NCBI RefSeq assembly: GCF_007830455.1 | Contig: NZ_VLLB01000012.1 | Coordinates: 108,212 to 172,211, forward strand | Direction of reading: 5' to 3' | Length of the DNA: 64,000 nucleotides | Origin: Pseudoduganella lurida | GTDB lineage: Bacteria; Pseudomonadota; Gammaproteobacteria; Burkholderiales; Burkholderiaceae_D | In this document: in pieces, positions 8,333 to 17,067 of the stretch | Layout of the letters: each line of letters starts with the position of its first letter | Position numbering within the stretch: position 1 is the stretch's first letter | Translations under genes and position numbers: made by a program | Notes under the pieces: model-generated | The model's input: the letters and a program-made list of their open reading frames with translations, nothing else | Database searches by the model: none | What the model was told of the DNA's origin: nothing

Positions 8333-11179
8333 ATGATCGAAACCATCCTGTCCCGCGACCTGGGCACGCCGCCACCCCTCGACCCGGCCACCGAATTCGT
8401 CACCTTGTCGGTCGACGGCCAGCGCGTCACCGTCCCCGCCGGCACCTCCGTGATGCGCGCCGCCGCGCTGTCCGACATCAACATCCCCAGGCTGTGCGCC
8501 ACCGACAGCCTGGAGCCGTTCGGCTCGTGCCGCCTGTGCCTCGTCGAGATCGACGGCCGCCGCGGCTACCCCGCCTCGTGCACCACGCCAGTGGAGCACG
8601 GCATGGTCGTGCGCACCCAGTCGCCGAAACTGCAAGCGCTGCGCAAGGGCGTGATGGAGCTGTACATCTCCGACCACCCGCTGGACTGCCTGACCTGCCC
8701 CGCCAACGGCGACTGCGAGCTGCAGGACATGGCCGGCGTGACGGGCCTGCGCCAGGTGCGCTACGGCTACCAGGGCGCCAACCACCTGGCGCTGCCGAAG
8801 GACGAATCGAATCCCTATTTCACGTTCGATTCGTCGAAGTGCATCGTCTGCAACCGCTGCGTGCGCGCCTGCGAGGAGACGCAAGGCACCTTTGCGCTGA
8901 CGATCTCCGGCCGCGGCTTCGACTCGCGCGTGTCGGCCGGCCAGGACGAGCCTTTCATGGCCTCCGAGTGCGTGTCGTGCGGCGCCTGCGTGGCCGCCTG
9001 CCCCACCGCCACGCTGCAGGAGAACACGGTGATCTGGCTGGGCCAGGCCGAGCACAGCATCACGACGACGTGCGCCTATTGCGGCGTGGGCTGTTCGCTG
9101 AACGCGGAGATGAAGGGCAACGAGGTGGTGCGCATGGTGCCGACGAAAGACGGCAAGGCCAACGAAGGCCACGCCTGCGTCAAGGGCCGCTTCGCCTGGG
9201 GCTATGCCACGCACAAGGACCGGATCCTGAAGCCCATGATCCGCGCGAAGATCACCGACCCGTGGCAGGAAGTGAGCTGGGACGAAGCGCTCGATCATGC
9301 CGCCGCCGAATTCAAGCGCATCCAGGCGAAACATGGCCGCGATGCGATCGGCGGCATCGTCTCGTCCCGCTGCACGAACGAGGAAGGCTATCTCGTGCAG
9401 AAGCTGGTGCGCGCCGCGTTCGGCAACAACAATGTCGACACCTGTGCCCGCGTATGCCACTCGCCCACCGGCTATGGCCTGAAGCAGACGCTGGGCGAAT
9501 CGGCCGGCACGCAGAGCTTCGCCTCGGTGGCCAAGGCCGATGTCATCCTCGTCATCGGCGCCAACCCGACGGACGGCCACCCCGTGTTCGGCTCGCGCAT
9601 GAAGCGGCGGCTGCGCCAGGGCGCGAAGCTGATCGTCATCGACCCGCGCCGCATCGACCTGATCAAGTCGCCGCACGTGCAGGCCAACTACCACCTGCAG
9701 CTGCGGCCCGGTACCAATGTGGCGATGCTGTCGGCGCTGGCGCACGTGGTCGTGACCGAAGGCCTGCTGGCGCAGCAGTACATCGACGAGCGCTGCGAGG
9801 AACGGGCGTTTGCGCAGTGGCGCGAGTTCGTCGCGCAGCCGGAGAATTCGCCCGAGGCGATGGAAGCGGTGACCGGCGTGCCGGCGCAACTGGTGCGCGG
9901 CGCGGCGCGGCTGTTCGCCACCGGCGGCAACGGCGCCATCTTCTACGGCCTGGGCGTGACGGAACACGCGCAGGGTTCGACGGCCGTGATGGCGATCGCG
10001 AACCTGGCCATGGCGACGGGGAACGTGGGCCGCGAAGGCGTCGGCGTCAATCCGCTGCGGGGCCAGAACAATGTGCAGGGCTCCTGCGACATGGGCTCGT
10101 TCCCGCACGAGCTGCCCGGCTACCGGCACGTCTCGGACACCACCGTGCGCACGCTGTTCGAACAGGCGTGGGGCGTGCCGCTGCAGTCCGAACCGGGCCT
10201 GCGCATCCCGAACATGTTCGAGGCGGCACTGGACGGCAGCTTCCTGGGCCTGTACTGCCAGGGCGAGGACATCGTGCAGTCCGATCCGAACACCCAGCAC
10301 GTGACGGCGGCCTTGCAGGCGATGGAATGCGTGGTGGTGCAGGACATCTTCCTGAACGAGACGGCCAAGTTCGCGCACGTGCTGCTGCCCGGCTCCTCGT
10401 TCCTGGAAAAGGACGGCACGTTCACGAACGCCGAGCGCCGCATCTCGCGCGTACGCAAGGTGATGCCACCCCGCGCCGGCTATGCGGACTGGGAAGTGAC
10501 GGTGCAGCTGGCCAACCGCCTGGGCTACCCGATGGATTACCGCCACCCGTCCGAGATCATGGACGAAATCGCGCGCCTGACGCCCACCTTCACCGGCGTC
10601 AGCTACCAGCGGCTCGATGAACTGGGCAGCATCCAGTGGCCGTGCAACGACGCGGCGCCGGAAGGCACGCCCACGATGCATATCGATGCCTTCGTACGGG
10701 GCAAGGGCCGCTTCATCATCACGCAGTACGTGGCCAGTGCCGAGAAGGTCACGCGCAAGTATCCGCTCATCCTCACGACGGGCCGCATCCTGTCGCAGTA
10801 CAACGTGGGTGCACAGACGCGCCGCACGGAGAACGTGCAGTGGCATGCGGAGGACCGGCTGGAACTGCATCCGCACGATGCGCAGGAACGGGGCATCAAG
10901 GACGGCGACTGGGTCGGCATCCAGAGCCGCGCCGGCGAGACGGTGCTGCGCGCGCTCGTCACGGAACGGATGCAGCCCGGCGTCGTCTACACCACCTTCC
11001 ACTTCCCCGAATCGGGCGCCAATGTGATCACCACGGAGAACTCGGACTGGGCCACCAACTGCCCCGAGTACAAGGTGACGGCCGTGCAGGTGATGCCGGT
11101 GCAGCAGCACTCGGCTTGGCAGCAGGAATACCAGCGCTTCAATGCCACGCAGCTGGAACTGGCCGGAGACGGCGCATGA
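8333..11179 (+). CDS. fdsA: NAD-dependent formate dehydrogenase alpha (molybdenum) subunit
   Basis: Catalytic subunit that oxidises formate to CO2 at a bis-MGD molybdenum site; cytoplasmic, oxygen-tolerant class. Its 948 residues carry, in order: a [2Fe-2S] ferredoxin domain (Cys55, 66, 69, 83); the HPLDCLTCPANGDC segment for a His-ligated [4Fe-4S] cluster near 116-130; two further [4Fe-4S] motifs (CIVCNRCVRAC, CVSCGACVAAC); the CAYCGVGC...C motif opening the DMSO-reductase-family domain; and the active site CARVCHSPTGYG. The metal ligand is Cys375, encoded TGC, so this is the cysteine and not the selenocysteine form. The N-terminal third mimics NuoG. The start has GGAGACGACC. fdsD overlaps its stop codon. 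Confidence 0.97.
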   Translation: MIETILSRDLGTPPPLDPATEFVTLSVDGQRVTVPAGTSVMRAAALSDINIPRLCATDSLEPFGSCRLCLVEIDGRRGYPASCTTPVEHGMVVRTQSPKLQALRKGVMELYISDHPLDCLTCPANGDCELQDMAGVTGLRQVRYGYQGANHLALPKDESNPYFTFDSSKCIVCNRCVRACEETQGTFALTISGRGFDSRVSAGQDEPFMASECVSCGACVAACPTATLQENTVIWLGQAEHSITTTCAYCGVGCSLNAEMKGNEVVRMVPTKDGKANEGHACVKGRFAWGYATHKDRILKPMIRAKITDPWQEVSWDEALDHAAAEFKRIQAKHGRDAIGGIVSSRCTNEEGYLVQKLVRAAFGNNNVDTCARVCHSPTGYGLKQTLGESAGTQSFASVAKADVILVIGANPTDGHPVFGSRMKRRLRQGAKLIVIDPRRIDLIKSPHVQANYHLQLRPGTNVAMLSALAHVVVTEGLLAQQYIDERCEERAFAQWREFVAQPENSPEAMEAVTGVPAQLVRGAARLFATGGNGAIFYGLGVTEHAQGSTAVMAIANLAMATGNVGREGVGVNPLRGQNNVQGSCDMGSFPHELPGYRHVSDTTVRTLFEQAWGVPLQSEPGLRIPNMFEAALDGSFLGLYCQGEDIVQSDPNTQHVTAALQAMECVVVQDIFLNETAKFAHVLLPGSSFLEKDGTFTNAERRISRVRKVMPPRAGYADWEVTVQLANRLGYPMDYRHPSEIMDEIARLTPTFTGVSYQRLDELGSIQWPCNDAAPEGTPTMHIDAFVRGKGRFIITQYVASAEKVTRKYPLILTTGRILSQYNVGAQTRRTENVQWHAEDRLELHPHDAQERGIKDGDWVGIQSRAGETVLRALVTERMQPGVVYTTFHFPESGANVITTENSDWATNCPEYKVTAVQVMPVQQHSAWQQEYQRFNATQLELAGDGA

Positions 11180-11463
11180 ACATCGACAATCTCGTGACGA
11201 TGGCGAACCAGATCGGCAGCTTCTTCGCTTCCTTCCCGGACCGCGAGGAAGCGCACACGGGCATCGCCACGCACCTGCAGCGCTACTGGGCGCCGCGCAT
11301 GCTGGTGCGGCTGTACGAGCACGTGGACGGCACGCACGGCGCCGGCCTGGATGTCATCGTGCTCGATGCCATCCGGCTGCACCGCAAGGGCCGCGACGTG
11401 CCGGTCACGGAGGACACTTCGGTGCCGGCGGACGTGGACACGGGCGGCAGCGACGCCGGCTGA
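11176..11463 (+). CDS. fdsD: Formate dehydrogenase delta subunit
   Basis: A 95-residue FdsD-like protein (MNIDNLVTMANQIGSFFASFPDREEA, then HLQRYWAPRM near 36-45). FdsD proteins belong to the fds operons of Rhodobacter and Cupriavidus, where the subunit is needed for stable assembly of the complex; it carries no visible cofactor site. The ATG overlaps the fdsA stop as ATGA. In the known operons an fdhD-like fdsC sits between fdsA and fdsD; here it is absent, so sulfuration of the molybdenum cofactor must rely on a copy elsewhere. A degenerate inverted repeat starts on its stop codon. Confidence 0.93.
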   Translation: MNIDNLVTMANQIGSFFASFPDREEAHTGIATHLQRYWAPRMLVRLYEHVDGTHGAGLDVIVLDAIRLHRKGRDVPVTEDTSVPADVDTGGSDAG

Positions 11464-11508
11464 GCCCTTGTCAGCTTCGGGGCCAGTCACGCAAGTTGAC
11501 ACGAGCTC
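11462..11508. repeat. Degenerate inverted repeat between convergent fdsD and gntR
   Basis: Arms 11462-11475 and 11495-11508 pair at 11 of 14 positions (GAGCCCTTGTCAGC against the complement of GTTGACACGAGCTC). The TGACACGAGCTC word resembles the TGACACGGGCTC arm at 38732-38743. It probably acts as, or replaces, the terminator of fdsGBAD. Confidence 0.5.
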
Positions 11509-11539
11509 GACGTGATAGACCCGCCGCCCGCTGCGTCGC

Positions 11540-12304
11540 TCAGCTCCGTGGCAGGGACGGCCCGGCGCGCCGCGGCAGCCGCAGCGTGTACTGGAACACG
11601 TCGCCGCGCACGTACAGGTATTCGAAGGCGAGCGGTGCGCCGTTGGCCGTCCACGTCAGCCGCTCGATGCGCAGCAGCGCGGTGCCCGGCTCGACGGACA
11701 GGGCCTTGGCCAGCGTGGCGTCGGCACTGATGGCGCCGATCTGCACATCCGCATGGGAGAGCGGCAGGTCGTAGTCCGTTTCCAGGATGGCGAAGATGTC
11801 GCGCTCGGCCAGGTTCTCGCCCCGCAGGCGGTCGCCCAATGGCGGCGCCAGGTAGGCCACTTCGAACGAAACGGGCTGGTCGTCCACATGACGCACGCGC
11901 CGGATCTCGCTGGCCTTCGCACTCCCCGCGATGCGCAACTGGCTCGCAACATGCGGCTCGGCCGGCACCGTCAGATGACTGACCACGCGGTTGAGCACCG
12001 TGTGCCCGCGCCGCGCCATCGCCTCGCCGAATCCCTCCAGCTGCGCCAGGTCCTGGGTGGTGCGCGCCTGCGCCACGAACGTTCCCTTGCCCGGCACCTT
12101 CACGATCAGCCCCTCGTTCTGCAGGTCGGCCAGCGCCTGCCGCACGGTGATGCGGCTGACGCTGAAGATCGCGCTGATCTCGCTCTCGGCCGGCAGCCGT
12201 GACTCCGGCTCGTAGGTGCCGTCGACGATGCGCTCGCGCAGGCGTTCGCGCACCTGGGAATAGAGGGGAATGGCGGAAGTTTCGAGGGCTCGGAAGACGT
12301 TCAT
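11540..12304 (-). CDS. GntR-family regulator with UTRA ligand domain (HutC subfamily)
   Basis: About 254 residues from the ATG at 12304 (MNVFRALETSAIPLYSQVRERL). An N-terminal GntR winged helix covers roughly residues 10-80 (GTYEPESRLPAESEISAIFSVSRITVRQALADLQNEGLIVKVPGKGTFV), followed by a UTRA effector-binding domain to the end (RRVRHVDDQPVSFEVAYL, RIERLTWTANGAPLAFEYLYVRGD). HutC-type regulators sense small metabolites such as amino sugars or urocanate; the ligand here is unknown. No good ribosome site marks the start, and an ATG at 12325 (MTGQPAYM) is an alternative. It is convergent with fdsD and divergent from the TonB-receptor locus, with which it may be functionally linked. Confidence 0.85.
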   Translation of the reverse strand: MNVFRALETSAIPLYSQVRERLRERIVDGTYEPESRLPAESEISAIFSVSRITVRQALADLQNEGLIVKVPGKGTFVAQARTTQDLAQLEGFGEAMARRGHTVLNRVVSHLTVPAEPHVASQLRIAGSAKASEIRRVRHVDDQPVSFEVAYLAPPLGDRLRGENLAERDIFAILETDYDLPLSHADVQIGAISADATLAKALSVEPGTALLRIERLTWTANGAPLAFEYLYVRGDVFQYTLRLPRRAGPSLPRS

Positions 12305-12318
12305 ATACGCGGGTTGGC

Positions 12319-12330
12319 CTGTCATGACAG
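12319..12330. promoter_or_regulatory. 12-bp palindrome at the gntR start, candidate autoregulatory operator
   Basis: CTGTCATGACAG is a perfect palindrome directly upstream of the chosen gntR start and overlapping the alternative start. HutC-subfamily regulators often bind short TGT...ACA dyads, so this is a reasonable self-operator. Binding is inferred. Confidence 0.45.
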
Positions 12331-12747
12331 TTGTCGGCCGATGGTATCGGCGCCCTGCCGGGCTGGGAACGAATCGTTTTGTGATTGCTAATGCGGCGAG
12401 TGGACTAGGCGGCAAGGACATATGCCTATGCGCCGCCTCGTGCAGCCCTGCCCCTTCTCTTCCGCGCAAAAAAAATCTGTTGACTTCGTTTTACCTTCCT
12501 ATATCCTTACTAAATCGATGCAGTAAATCGTTTTAGTAGATCGTTAGAGTGATTTCAGGAAACATGCCAAGGCGCCGAGGCTGGCGTCTGCGTCATCAGG
12601 AAATCCATAGAAAGGCTTGTGTGCACGACCGCATGGCGGACCAGGCCGTTCCAAGCAGCACCGTATCGTGGCAGCAAACGTTTCACCCATAAGTTGCAAA
12701 AAGCAACATAAAAAAACGTATACCAACGTATAACGGAGACAAAAACC
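12331..12747. other. Intergenic region upstream of the TonB receptor gene
   Basis: About 420 bases with no convincing gene. It is clearly more AT-rich than its surroundings between 12460 and 12545 and around 12700-12740. It holds the CG-centred palindromes at 12508-12535, and the CGGAGA ribosome site of the receptor near 12732. The long minus-strand reading frame crossing it is a shadow of the receptor gene. Confidence 0.7.
12508..12535. promoter_or_regulatory. Two overlapping LacI-type operators upstream of the TonB receptor gene
   Basis: Site one, 12508-12525, is TACT-NN-ATCGAT-NN-AGTA (14 of 18 positions symmetric). Site two, 12524-12535, is TAAATCGTTTTA (10 of 12 symmetric). Both have the central CG typical of LacI-family operators and their centres are 13 bp apart. 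The likely binder is the LacI protein encoded at 15199, just after the receptor; this is inferred. Confidence 0.5.
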
Positions 12748-15171
12748 ATGGTCGTCATGAACCGCCGTCACGGCAGGCCCCTGCCGCTGACACCCGTCGC
12801 CGCGGCGCTCGCGCTGCTGCAGTTCGCGCTGCCCGCCCAGGCACAACAGGCGCAGCAGGCGCCCGCCACCGGCAGCGAGCCGCAACTGGAAACCATCGTC
12901 GTGTCGGCCAACCGCCGCATCGAGAAGCTGGAAGACGTGCCGATGTCGATCTCGGTCCTCACCGAGGAGGCACTGACCCGCAACAACGTGCGCGAGTTCG
13001 ACGACATCGTCAACCTGTCCCCCGCGCTGACGATTTCCACCGGCACCCAGGTGGGCACCAACAGCATCAACATGCGCGGCATCGGTACCACGTCGAACAA
13101 TATCGGCATCGAAGGCGACGTGGCCATCATCGTCGACGACATGCCGTATGCCCAGGCGCAGCAGGCCTTCCGCGACCAGTCCGACGTGGCGCGCGTGGAG
13201 GTGCTGAAAGGCCCGCAAAGCACGATGTTCGGCAAGAGTGCCATCGCCGGCGCCGTCGTCATCACCACCAAGCCGATCGGCGCCGGTCCCATGAAGGGCA
13301 AGCTCTCCCTGTTCCGCAGCAGCGACGACGAGTACCGCGTCGCCACGTCGGCCAGCGGCCGGCTGAGCGACACGGTCGGCCTGCGCCTGTTCGCCAGCAA
13401 GACCAATTTCCCCGGCCTGCTGCACAACCTCACCACCGACCGCATGCAGAACGGCTCGGGCGGCAAGACCTTCTTCGCCAAGCTGCAATGGCAGGTGACA
13501 CCGGACCTGGACGTGCAGATCTCGCCCCGCTACGACCATGCGCTGCGCACCGGGAACACGGCGGCCATCACGTCCATCGGCCCGGGCGTGGGCTATCTGT
13601 ACAACCGCAACTACAAGGCGCTGTCGAACACGGCGATCCTGCGCGGCATTAACGTCAGCCCGTTCAACACGACGATCCGCAACGATTCGCCCACCGGCCT
13701 CGATGCCAGCGACCGCGGCATCGGCGTGCGCATCAACTACCTGTTCCCGGAAGCCTCGCCGCTGGCCGGCCACGCGCTGACGTCGATCACCTCGGTGGAC
13801 AAGAACCGCTCCAACGATTTCCGCGACAACGACAACATCGACCTGATCTCCACCTTCTACCAGCTGGACCACACCGGCAAGCCGTCCGGCATCGCCGAAC
13901 CGCCGATGATCAACGGCACGATGGACACCAAGATGTCCACGCAGGAGCTGCGCATCACGTCGCCGGATGGCGGCAATTTCCGCTACCTGGCCGGCCTGTG
14001 GCTGGCGCGCACCAGCATCGACCGCTACTACCTGCGCGGCAATCCGCTCGTCAAGGAGACCAACTGGACCAACTACCACACCACCTCCGCGAATCTGAAC
14101 CGGGCGCTGTACGCCAACGGAAGCTGGGACTTCCTGCCCCGGCACACGCTGACGGCGGGCCTGCGCTTCACCCGCGAGACCAACGACTACATGTTCCACA
14201 CGATCGACAGCCTGTCGTCGTCGGCACCCAACAATGTGCACACCGGTTCGAACCTCTACACGGCGCCCCAGCATGACGAGAACTTCGTCACGGGCAAGCT
14301 GGGTTACGGCTACAAGCTCACGCGCGACACGATGGTGTACGGTACGGCATCCACCGGCAGCAAGGGCGTGGCGTACGACATGACGAGCGGCGCCAACAAC
14401 GTCAACGTGTTCAAGCGCCTGCCGCTGGCGCCGGAAAAGGCCACCAGCTTCGAGGCCGGCTTCAAGGCCAACCTGTGGAACAACCGCGCCACGCTGAACC
14501 TGGCCGTGTTCAAGTCCACGTTCCGCGACTACCAGACCTCGGCCACGGAACGCTTCACGGACGGCAGCCAGGCCAGCGTGTTGTACAGCATCCCGTCGCT
14601 GCAGACGAAGGGCTTCGAGGCCGACGCCAGTGCCCTGCTCACGCGCGAGCTGCTGCTGACGGCCAACCTGGCCTATACGCGCGCCACGGTGGTGGACTGG
14701 AAGCAGGGTCCCTGCTACAGCGGCGCCACCGACTGCACCGTGCCGAACGAGCTGGTGCCGGGCTCCTTCCTGCGCGATGCCAGCGGCGGCATGATGCCGA
14801 ACGCGCCGAAATGGAAGATGAACCTGGGCGGCGAATACACGCTGCCGTTCAGGGCGATACCGTACAAGACGGCCATCAATGCCAATCTGCGCGCCCAGTC
14901 GCAGGTGCAGGGCGCCATCAGCCAGGACCCGAGCCTGCTGCGGCCGGGCCATGCTATCGTGGACCTGGGTGCCTCCCTGGCCAGCCGGGACAGCAGATAC
15001 AAGCTTGCCGTCGGCGTGAAGAACCTGTTCGACCACCACTACGCGGTCGGGAACGTGGGCTCGTTCCTGAACTTCCAGCCCACCACCGGGCCCGCCATCC
15101 GCTCGTACGGCTGGCAGCCTGCGCGCGACGCATTCCGCTATTACACCGCCCGGCTGGACGTCAATTTCTGA
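12748..15171 (+). CDS. TonB-dependent outer-membrane receptor, probable oligosaccharide importer
   Basis: 807 residues. The signal peptide ends near residue 33 (LALLQFALPAQAQ). A plug domain follows from about 45 (LETIVVSANRRIEKLEDVPMSISV, then VEVLKGPQSTMFGKSAIAGAVVITT near 150-174), and then a 22-strand barrel region ending in an aromatic residue (RLDVNF), as outer-membrane proteins do. It is of the large FecA-like class without an N-terminal signalling extension. The following LacI regulator, lyase, sugar kinase and MFS transporter suggest it imports uronate-containing oligosaccharides. It starts after CGGAGA at a 220-base leader with LacI-like operators upstream. Substrate is inferred from neighbours only. 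Confidence 0.92.
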   Translation: MVVMNRRHGRPLPLTPVAAALALLQFALPAQAQQAQQAPATGSEPQLETIVVSANRRIEKLEDVPMSISVLTEEALTRNNVREFDDIVNLSPALTISTGTQVGTNSINMRGIGTTSNNIGIEGDVAIIVDDMPYAQAQQAFRDQSDVARVEVLKGPQSTMFGKSAIAGAVVITTKPIGAGPMKGKLSLFRSSDDEYRVATSASGRLSDTVGLRLFASKTNFPGLLHNLTTDRMQNGSGGKTFFAKLQWQVTPDLDVQISPRYDHALRTGNTAAITSIGPGVGYLYNRNYKALSNTAILRGINVSPFNTTIRNDSPTGLDASDRGIGVRINYLFPEASPLAGHALTSITSVDKNRSNDFRDNDNIDLISTFYQLDHTGKPSGIAEPPMINGTMDTKMSTQELRITSPDGGNFRYLAGLWLARTSIDRYYLRGNPLVKETNWTNYHTTSANLNRALYANGSWDFLPRHTLTAGLRFTRETNDYMFHTIDSLSSSAPNNVHTGSNLYTAPQHDENFVTGKLGYGYKLTRDTMVYGTASTGSKGVAYDMTSGANNVNVFKRLPLAPEKATSFEAGFKANLWNNRATLNLAVFKSTFRDYQTSATERFTDGSQASVLYSIPSLQTKGFEADASALLTRELLLTANLAYTRATVVDWKQGPCYSGATDCTVPNELVPGSFLRDASGGMMPNAPKWKMNLGGEYTLPFRAIPYKTAINANLRAQSQVQGAISQDPSLLRPGHAIVDLGASLASRDSRYKLAVGVKNLFDHHYAVGNVGSFLNFQPTTGPAIRSYGWQPARDAFRYYTARLDVNF

Positions 15172-15198
15172 CCCGCCGTCGATTCCACGAAGGACAAC

Positions 15199-16269
15199 AT
15201 GAACGAACCCAAAATTCAGGATGTGGCCCGTCTGGCGGGGGTTTCCCCGTCCAGCATCTCGAATTTCCTCAACAACCGGATGGGGCAGATGCGGCCGGAC
15301 ACGCAGGCGAAGATCCAGCAGGCCATCGAGCAGCTGGGCTACCGGCCGAACACCGCCGCGCGCCAGCTGAAGACGGGCGTGGCATCGATGGTCGGCCTGC
15401 TGGTGCCCTCGCTGGCCAACCAGTTCTTCGGCGCCCTGGCCTGCGCCGTGGAAGCGGCTGCCGCGAAATACCAGTGCCATGTGATGACCTTCAGTACCTT
15501 CCGCGATCCGGACCGCGAGCGCGCCGTGATGGCGGACCTGCTGGCGTACGGCGTGAAAGGCATCATCACGGGTTCCGCCCTCAGCGACACGGAACACCTG
15601 GCGGCCGTCACGTCGCGCTGCCCCGTGGTGGCGTTCGACATCAAGCGCGACGACCAATCGCACAGCCCCATCACCACGATCTCGATGGACAACGCCGGTG
15701 CCACGGCCCAGGCGGTGCAGCACCTGGCCGCGCTGGGCCACCGGTCCATTGCGCTGGTGACGCCGCCGCCCTACACGCTGAACCGGCAGGAGCGCATCCG
15801 CGGCTTCCAGCAGGCCGTCGCGGCGGCCGGCATCACGGGTGAACTGATCATTGCCGACGCCACCGATGCGCCCAGCGATCCGCACGGCGACACCCGGCTG
15901 TTCGAACTGGGGCGCAGCGCCGCCTCGCGCATCGTCACCTCGTCCGCGCAGCCCACGGCGGCGATCGCCATCAACGACATGATGGCCATCGGCATCGGCG
16001 TGGGCCTGAAGCAGCTGGGCCGGCGCATCCCCGCCGACCTGTCGCTGATCGGCATCGACGACATCTTCTTCTGCGCCGCGCACGATCCGCCCCTGACCAC
16101 GCTGCGCCAGCCGATCCAGGCGATGGCCGACGCCGCGGTGCAGCGCATCCTCGCACCGGCCGTTGCTTCGACCATTGCATCAGGCCAGGAGGCGATTGCA
16201 GCGCAGGACGGCGAGCTGTTCGCTCCCGAACTGGTGGTGCGCTCGTCGACCGCCACACCCCCTCGATAA
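15199..16269 (+). CDS. LacI-family transcriptional regulator of the uronate locus
   Basis: 356 residues. The LacI helix-turn-helix and hinge are at 1-60 (IQDVARLAGVSPSSISNFLNNR, YRPNTAARQLKTG). A periplasmic-binding-like sugar-sensing domain fills the rest (VGLLVPSLANQFFGALACAVEAAA, PTAAIAINDMMAIGIGVGLKQLG, LIGIDDIFF). The recognition helix reads SPSSISNFLNNR where the commonest family form is TVSRVLN. The gene lies 27 bases after the receptor and 23 bases before the SDR gene, so it sits inside the operon it probably represses. The palindromes at 12508-12535 are its best candidate targets. Confidence 0.92.
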   Translation: MNEPKIQDVARLAGVSPSSISNFLNNRMGQMRPDTQAKIQQAIEQLGYRPNTAARQLKTGVASMVGLLVPSLANQFFGALACAVEAAAAKYQCHVMTFSTFRDPDRERAVMADLLAYGVKGIITGSALSDTEHLAAVTSRCPVVAFDIKRDDQSHSPITTISMDNAGATAQAVQHLAALGHRSIALVTPPPYTLNRQERIRGFQQAVAAAGITGELIIADATDAPSDPHGDTRLFELGRSAASRIVTSSAQPTAAIAINDMMAIGIGVGLKQLGRRIPADLSLIGIDDIFFCAAHDPPLTTLRQPIQAMADAAVQRILAPAVASTIASGQEAIAAQDGELFAPELVVRSSTATPPR

Positions 16270-16292
16270 CTCGAACCACAACGGAGACAACC

Positions 16293-17057
16293 ATGACATC
16301 GAACGAACTGCAAGGCAAACGCGCCCTCGTGATGGGCGGCGCATCGGGCATCGGCAAGGCCACCTCGCTGGCGCTGGCCCGCGCCGGCGCGGACGTGGTG
16401 CTGACCTACTGGAGCAGCAGCACCGAGGCGGACGAGGTGGTGGCGCAGATCCGCGCCACCGGCCGCCAGGCCCATGCGATCAAGGCCGACCTGACCGATG
16501 CCGCCGTGGCCGAGCAGGTATTCGCCGCCGCCGAGGCGGCCATCGGCCCGATCGACACGCTGTTTGCCAATATCGGCGGGCTGATCCAGCGCTGCAAGGT
16601 CGTCGACATGCCGCTCGCGCTATGGAACGACGCGATGAACCTGAACCTCACCAGCACCTTCCTGATCTGCCAGGCCGCGCTGAAGCGCATGGAACCGCGC
16701 GGCGCCGGCGTCATCGTCACCATGTCCTCGCTGGCCGCGTTCGATGGCGGCGGCCCCGGCTCGGCGCACTATGCCGCGTCGAAGGCGGCGGTGGGCACGT
16801 TCACGAAGGCGCTGGCCAAGGAAGTGGGCCCGCTCGGCATCCGCGTCAATGGCGTGGCGCCGGGCCTCATCGCCACCCGCTTCCACGACACCTTCAACAC
16901 GCCGGCCAATCGCCAGGCCATTGCCGAACGCACCCCGGCGCGCCGCGAAGGCCAGCCGGACGACGTGGCCAATGTCGTGGTCTTCCTGGCCTCCGATCGT
17001 GCCGCCTTCCTGGCCGGCGAGATCGTGCAGGTCAACGGCGGCCTCGGCATCTACTGA
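16293..17057 (+). CDS. Short-chain dehydrogenase/reductase, candidate DEH reductase
   Basis: A classical SDR of 254 residues: cofactor loop GGASGIGKATSLALARAGA near 15-33, NIGG near 91-94, catalytic Ser near 149 in TMSSLAAF, and Tyr-X3-Lys as HYAASKAAV near 163. The acidic or basic residue after the second beta strand is a tyrosine/tryptophan-serine stretch (LTYWSSST), which would suit NADPH rather than NADH. Next to a polysaccharide lyase and a KDG-type kinase, the likely reaction is reduction of 4-deoxy-5-hexoseulose uronate (DEH) to 2-keto-3-deoxygluconate. SDR specificity cannot be read from sequence, so that role is inference. Confidence 0.85.
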   Translation: MTSNELQGKRALVMGGASGIGKATSLALARAGADVVLTYWSSSTEADEVVAQIRATGRQAHAIKADLTDAAVAEQVFAAAEAAIGPIDTLFANIGGLIQRCKVVDMPLALWNDAMNLNLTSTFLICQAALKRMEPRGAGVIVTMSSLAAFDGGGPGSAHYAASKAAVGTFTKALAKEVGPLGIRVNGVAPGLIATRFHDTFNTPANRQAIAERTPARREGQPDDVANVVVFLASDRAAFLAGEIVQVNGGLGIY

Positions 17058-17067
17058 CGGAGGCCCC

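Noticed and set aside
6467..11110. 1547-residue minus-strand open frame over fdsBA
   Set aside because: High GC leaves long open antisense frames; the plus strand has overlapping fds genes with all cofactor motifs.
12544..16083. 1179-residue minus-strand open frame over the TonB receptor and LacI genes
   Set aside because: Antisense shadow with no protein-like composition.
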